Notes under the pieces: model-generated
The model's database searches: none
The model's input: only the letters and a program-made list of their open reading frames with translations
What the model was told of the DNA's origin: nothing
NCBI RefSeq assembly: GCF_009832865.1
Contig: NZ_CP047130.1
Coordinates: forward strand, 248,001-312,000
Reading direction: 5' to 3'
Length of the DNA stretch: 64,000 bases
Source of the DNA: Colwellia sp. 20A7
Lineage (GTDB): Bacteria; Pseudomonadota; Gammaproteobacteria; Enterobacterales; Alteromonadaceae
Shown here: positions 62,615 through 64,000 of the stretch, piece after piece
Layout: each line of letters begins with the position of its first letter
Numbering within the stretch: position 1 is the stretch's first letter
Made by a program: the position numbers and the translations under genes

Positions 62615-64000
62615 TTGAACTGGCGTAGCTTTACTCGACCTTATACAGCAATACCTGTATTACTTTTAGCCATTTTAGCTATGGTTATATTGCCTTTACC
62701 TGCCTGGCTATTAGATACGCTATTTACTTTTAATATCGTACTTTCTGTTATTGTTTTATTAGTGGCCGTATCAAGTAAAAGGCCACTAGATTTTTCTGTC
62801 TTTCCAACCATTTTATTAGTTGCGACGTTAATGAGGCTTACGCTTAATATTGCGTCAACTCGTGTTGTTTTACTACATGGTCATGAAGGCTCAGATGTTG
62901 CCGGGCGTGTAATCCAAGCTTTTGGTGAAGTTGTTATTGGTGGTAACTATGTAGTTGGTATTGTTGTATTTATTATATTAATGGTGATCAACTTTCTAGT
63001 TATTACTAAGGGTGGAGAGCGAATATCTGAAGTTGCTGCTCGTTTTACCTTAGATGCTATGCCTGGTAAGCAAATGGCAATTGATGCCGATTTAAACGCA
63101 GGTTTAATAGGTCCTGAGCAAGCGAAAGAGCGACGTGTTACAATCGCGCAAGAAGCCGATTTTTATGGCTCTATGGATGGCGCTTCAAAGTTTGTTCGTG
63201 GTGATGCTATTGCCGGACTGATTATTTTAGTCATCAATTTACTTGGTGGTGTCAGTATTGGTGTTTTCCAGCATGATTTGAGTATGGCTGAAGCATTCCA
63301 ACGATTTGCTTTATTAACCATTGGTGATGGCCTTGTAGCACAAATTCCTTCATTACTACTTGCCGTTGCTGCGGCGATTATTGTTACTAGAATGAATGAT
63401 GCAGGTGATATTAGTGAAACTGTTGGTTCGCAATTATTAGCCTCTCCTCGTGTCATTTTTACTGCTGCCCTAATAATGCTGATTCTAGGTGTTGTGCCAG
63501 GTATGCCAATGTTTGCTTTTGTGAGCTTTGGTTTACCCTTATTATATGCTGCTTGGCGTTTGCAAAAATCATCACCTGACGATGGCTTAATTGAAGCTGA
63601 AAGTATTACCGAGACAATATCTAATGAACTGATCGCACTTAAATGGAAAGACATACCGCATGTTGAACATTTGTCTGTTGAGTTAGGTTTTCGACTTGTT
63701 TACCTTGCCGACAAAAGCAAAGGTGAAGAATTAGTGAAAACATTGCGAGGTGTTCGTAAAAATTTATCTGAGCAATTAGGTTTTTTGCTGCCAGAAATTA
63801 GAATTAAAGATAATCTGAGATTAAATCCACAAGAGTATAAAATCAAACTTGCTGGGATAGCGGTCGCTGCGGCGCAATTAAATGCGAAACAATTGTTAGC
63901 GCTAAATACCGGTGATGTATACGGACAACTAGATGGTGAGTTAACAACCGATCCTGCCTATGGCCTAGAGGCTGTTTGGATAGCTGAAGAGGCGAAAGCT
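62615..64000 (+). CDS. flhA: Flagellar export protein FlhA (lateral), 5' part, truncated by the window end
   Basis: First 462 codons of FlhA (about 690 aa expected), the largest export-gate component. The N-terminal part has about eight membrane helices. The FHIPEP-type loop is visible: PTILLVATLMRLTLNIASTRVVLLHG, then FGEVVIGGNYVVGIVVFIILMVINFLVITKG and AARFTLDAMPGKQMAIDADLNAGLI with the conserved Asp. The cytoplasmic part starts after about residue 325. TTG start at 62615 with GGAG eight bases upstream. Open to the right edge. fliEFGHIJ and a LafK-type regulator probably follow. Confidence 0.96.
   Translation, partial: MNWRSFTRPYTAIPVLLLAILAMVILPLPAWLLDTLFTFNIVLSVIVLLVAVSSKRPLDFSVFPTILLVATLMRLTLNIASTRVVLLHGHEGSDVAGRVIQAFGEVVIGGNYVVGIVVFIILMVINFLVITKGGERISEVAARFTLDAMPGKQMAIDADLNAGLIGPEQAKERRVTIAQEADFYGSMDGASKFVRGDAIAGLIILVINLLGGVSIGVFQHDLSMAEAFQRFALLTIGDGLVAQIPSLLLAVAAAIIVTRMNDAGDISETVGSQLLASPRVIFTAALIMLILGVVPGMPMFAFVSFGLPLLYAAWRLQKSSPDDGLIEAESITETISNELIALKWKDIPHVEHLSVELGFRLVYLADKSKGEELVKTLRGVRKNLSEQLGFLLPEIRIKDNLRLNPQEYKIKLAGIAVAAAQLNAKQLLALNTGDVYGQLDGELTTDPAYGLEAVWIAEEAKA

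Noticed and set aside
63163..63654. 163-codon minus-strand frame
   Set aside because: Antisense to flhA, whose frame carries strong family motifs to the window edge.

Overview
The window looks like chromosomal DNA of an AT-rich marine gammaproteobacterium of the order Alteromonadales, most probably Colwelliaceae (Colwellia or a close relative). This is an inference from the protein families, the recQ/yigI/rarD and srkA/dsbA neighbourhoods, the lateral-type flagellar locus and the style of the intergenic repeats. No rRNA, tRNA, CRISPR array, prophage or complete insertion sequence was seen.

Layout. (1) 1-6.7 kb: the Hsp70-like gene yegD, a small unknown gene, the proline operon proB-proA, and a two-gene unit of a YihG-type acyltransferase and a YbdG-type MscS channel. 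(2) 6.8-15.5 kb: a compact peroxide-defence island with two almost identical ahpC genes, a catalase-peroxidase with a signal peptide, ahpF, katA and a two-cysteine OxyR regulator. Related TTCT...AGAA dyads lie in front of both ahpC copies and katA (and half of one before katG), so OxyR control of the block is likely. (3) 15.5-23.6 kb: small unknown genes, tesB, a TPR protein ending in a degenerate GGDEF domain, a DUF885 lipoprotein peptidase, a second GGDEF protein with an altered signature, and DUF523. A c-di-GMP-I (GEMM-I) riboswitch sits between the TPR/GGDEF gene and the DUF885 gene on a strand with no obvious downstream gene. (4) 23.8-36.9 kb: cytochrome c553, recQ, yigI, rarD, a protein with two SSB-like OB folds, a large propeller-membrane-SHOCT protein, dsbA, srkA, ccoG, a small unknown gene, and hutG-hutF of the five-step histidine pathway.

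(5) 37.5-64 kb (continues beyond the window): a lateral (secondary) flagellar system in one block. flgA-flgM-flgN face left. flgBCDEFGHIJKL, an unknown 341-aa gene, flagellin lafA, fliD and fliS face right. After a terminator and a 443-bp gap come a FliT-like gene, fliK, fliL, fliA (sigma-28), motA, motB, a PilZ gene, fliM, fliN, fliP, fliQ, fliR, flhB and the first 462 codons of flhA. FlgJ lacks the muramidase domain, MotAB look proton-type, FliM lacks the CheY-binding N-terminus and carries an acidic Ser/Asp repeat, and a PilZ protein follows motB. Sigma-54-type -24/-12 sites precede flgB and the fliT-like gene. Sites of the form TAA(G/T)-N15-GTCGCT precede flgM and lafA, which fits a sigma-54 to sigma-28 hierarchy. 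fliEFGHIJ and the master regulator are not here and probably follow flhA.

Candidates for unusual biology are the orphan c-di-GMP riboswitch with a possible switching helix, the twin-OB SSB-like protein, the propeller/SHOCT fusion, two unlisted small ORFs near 15.6 and 16.3 kb, repeats with a 7-bp (or 14-bp) period at three loci, and repeat elements at the edges of the flagellar sub-blocks. All assignments come from reading the sequence; no database search was run.
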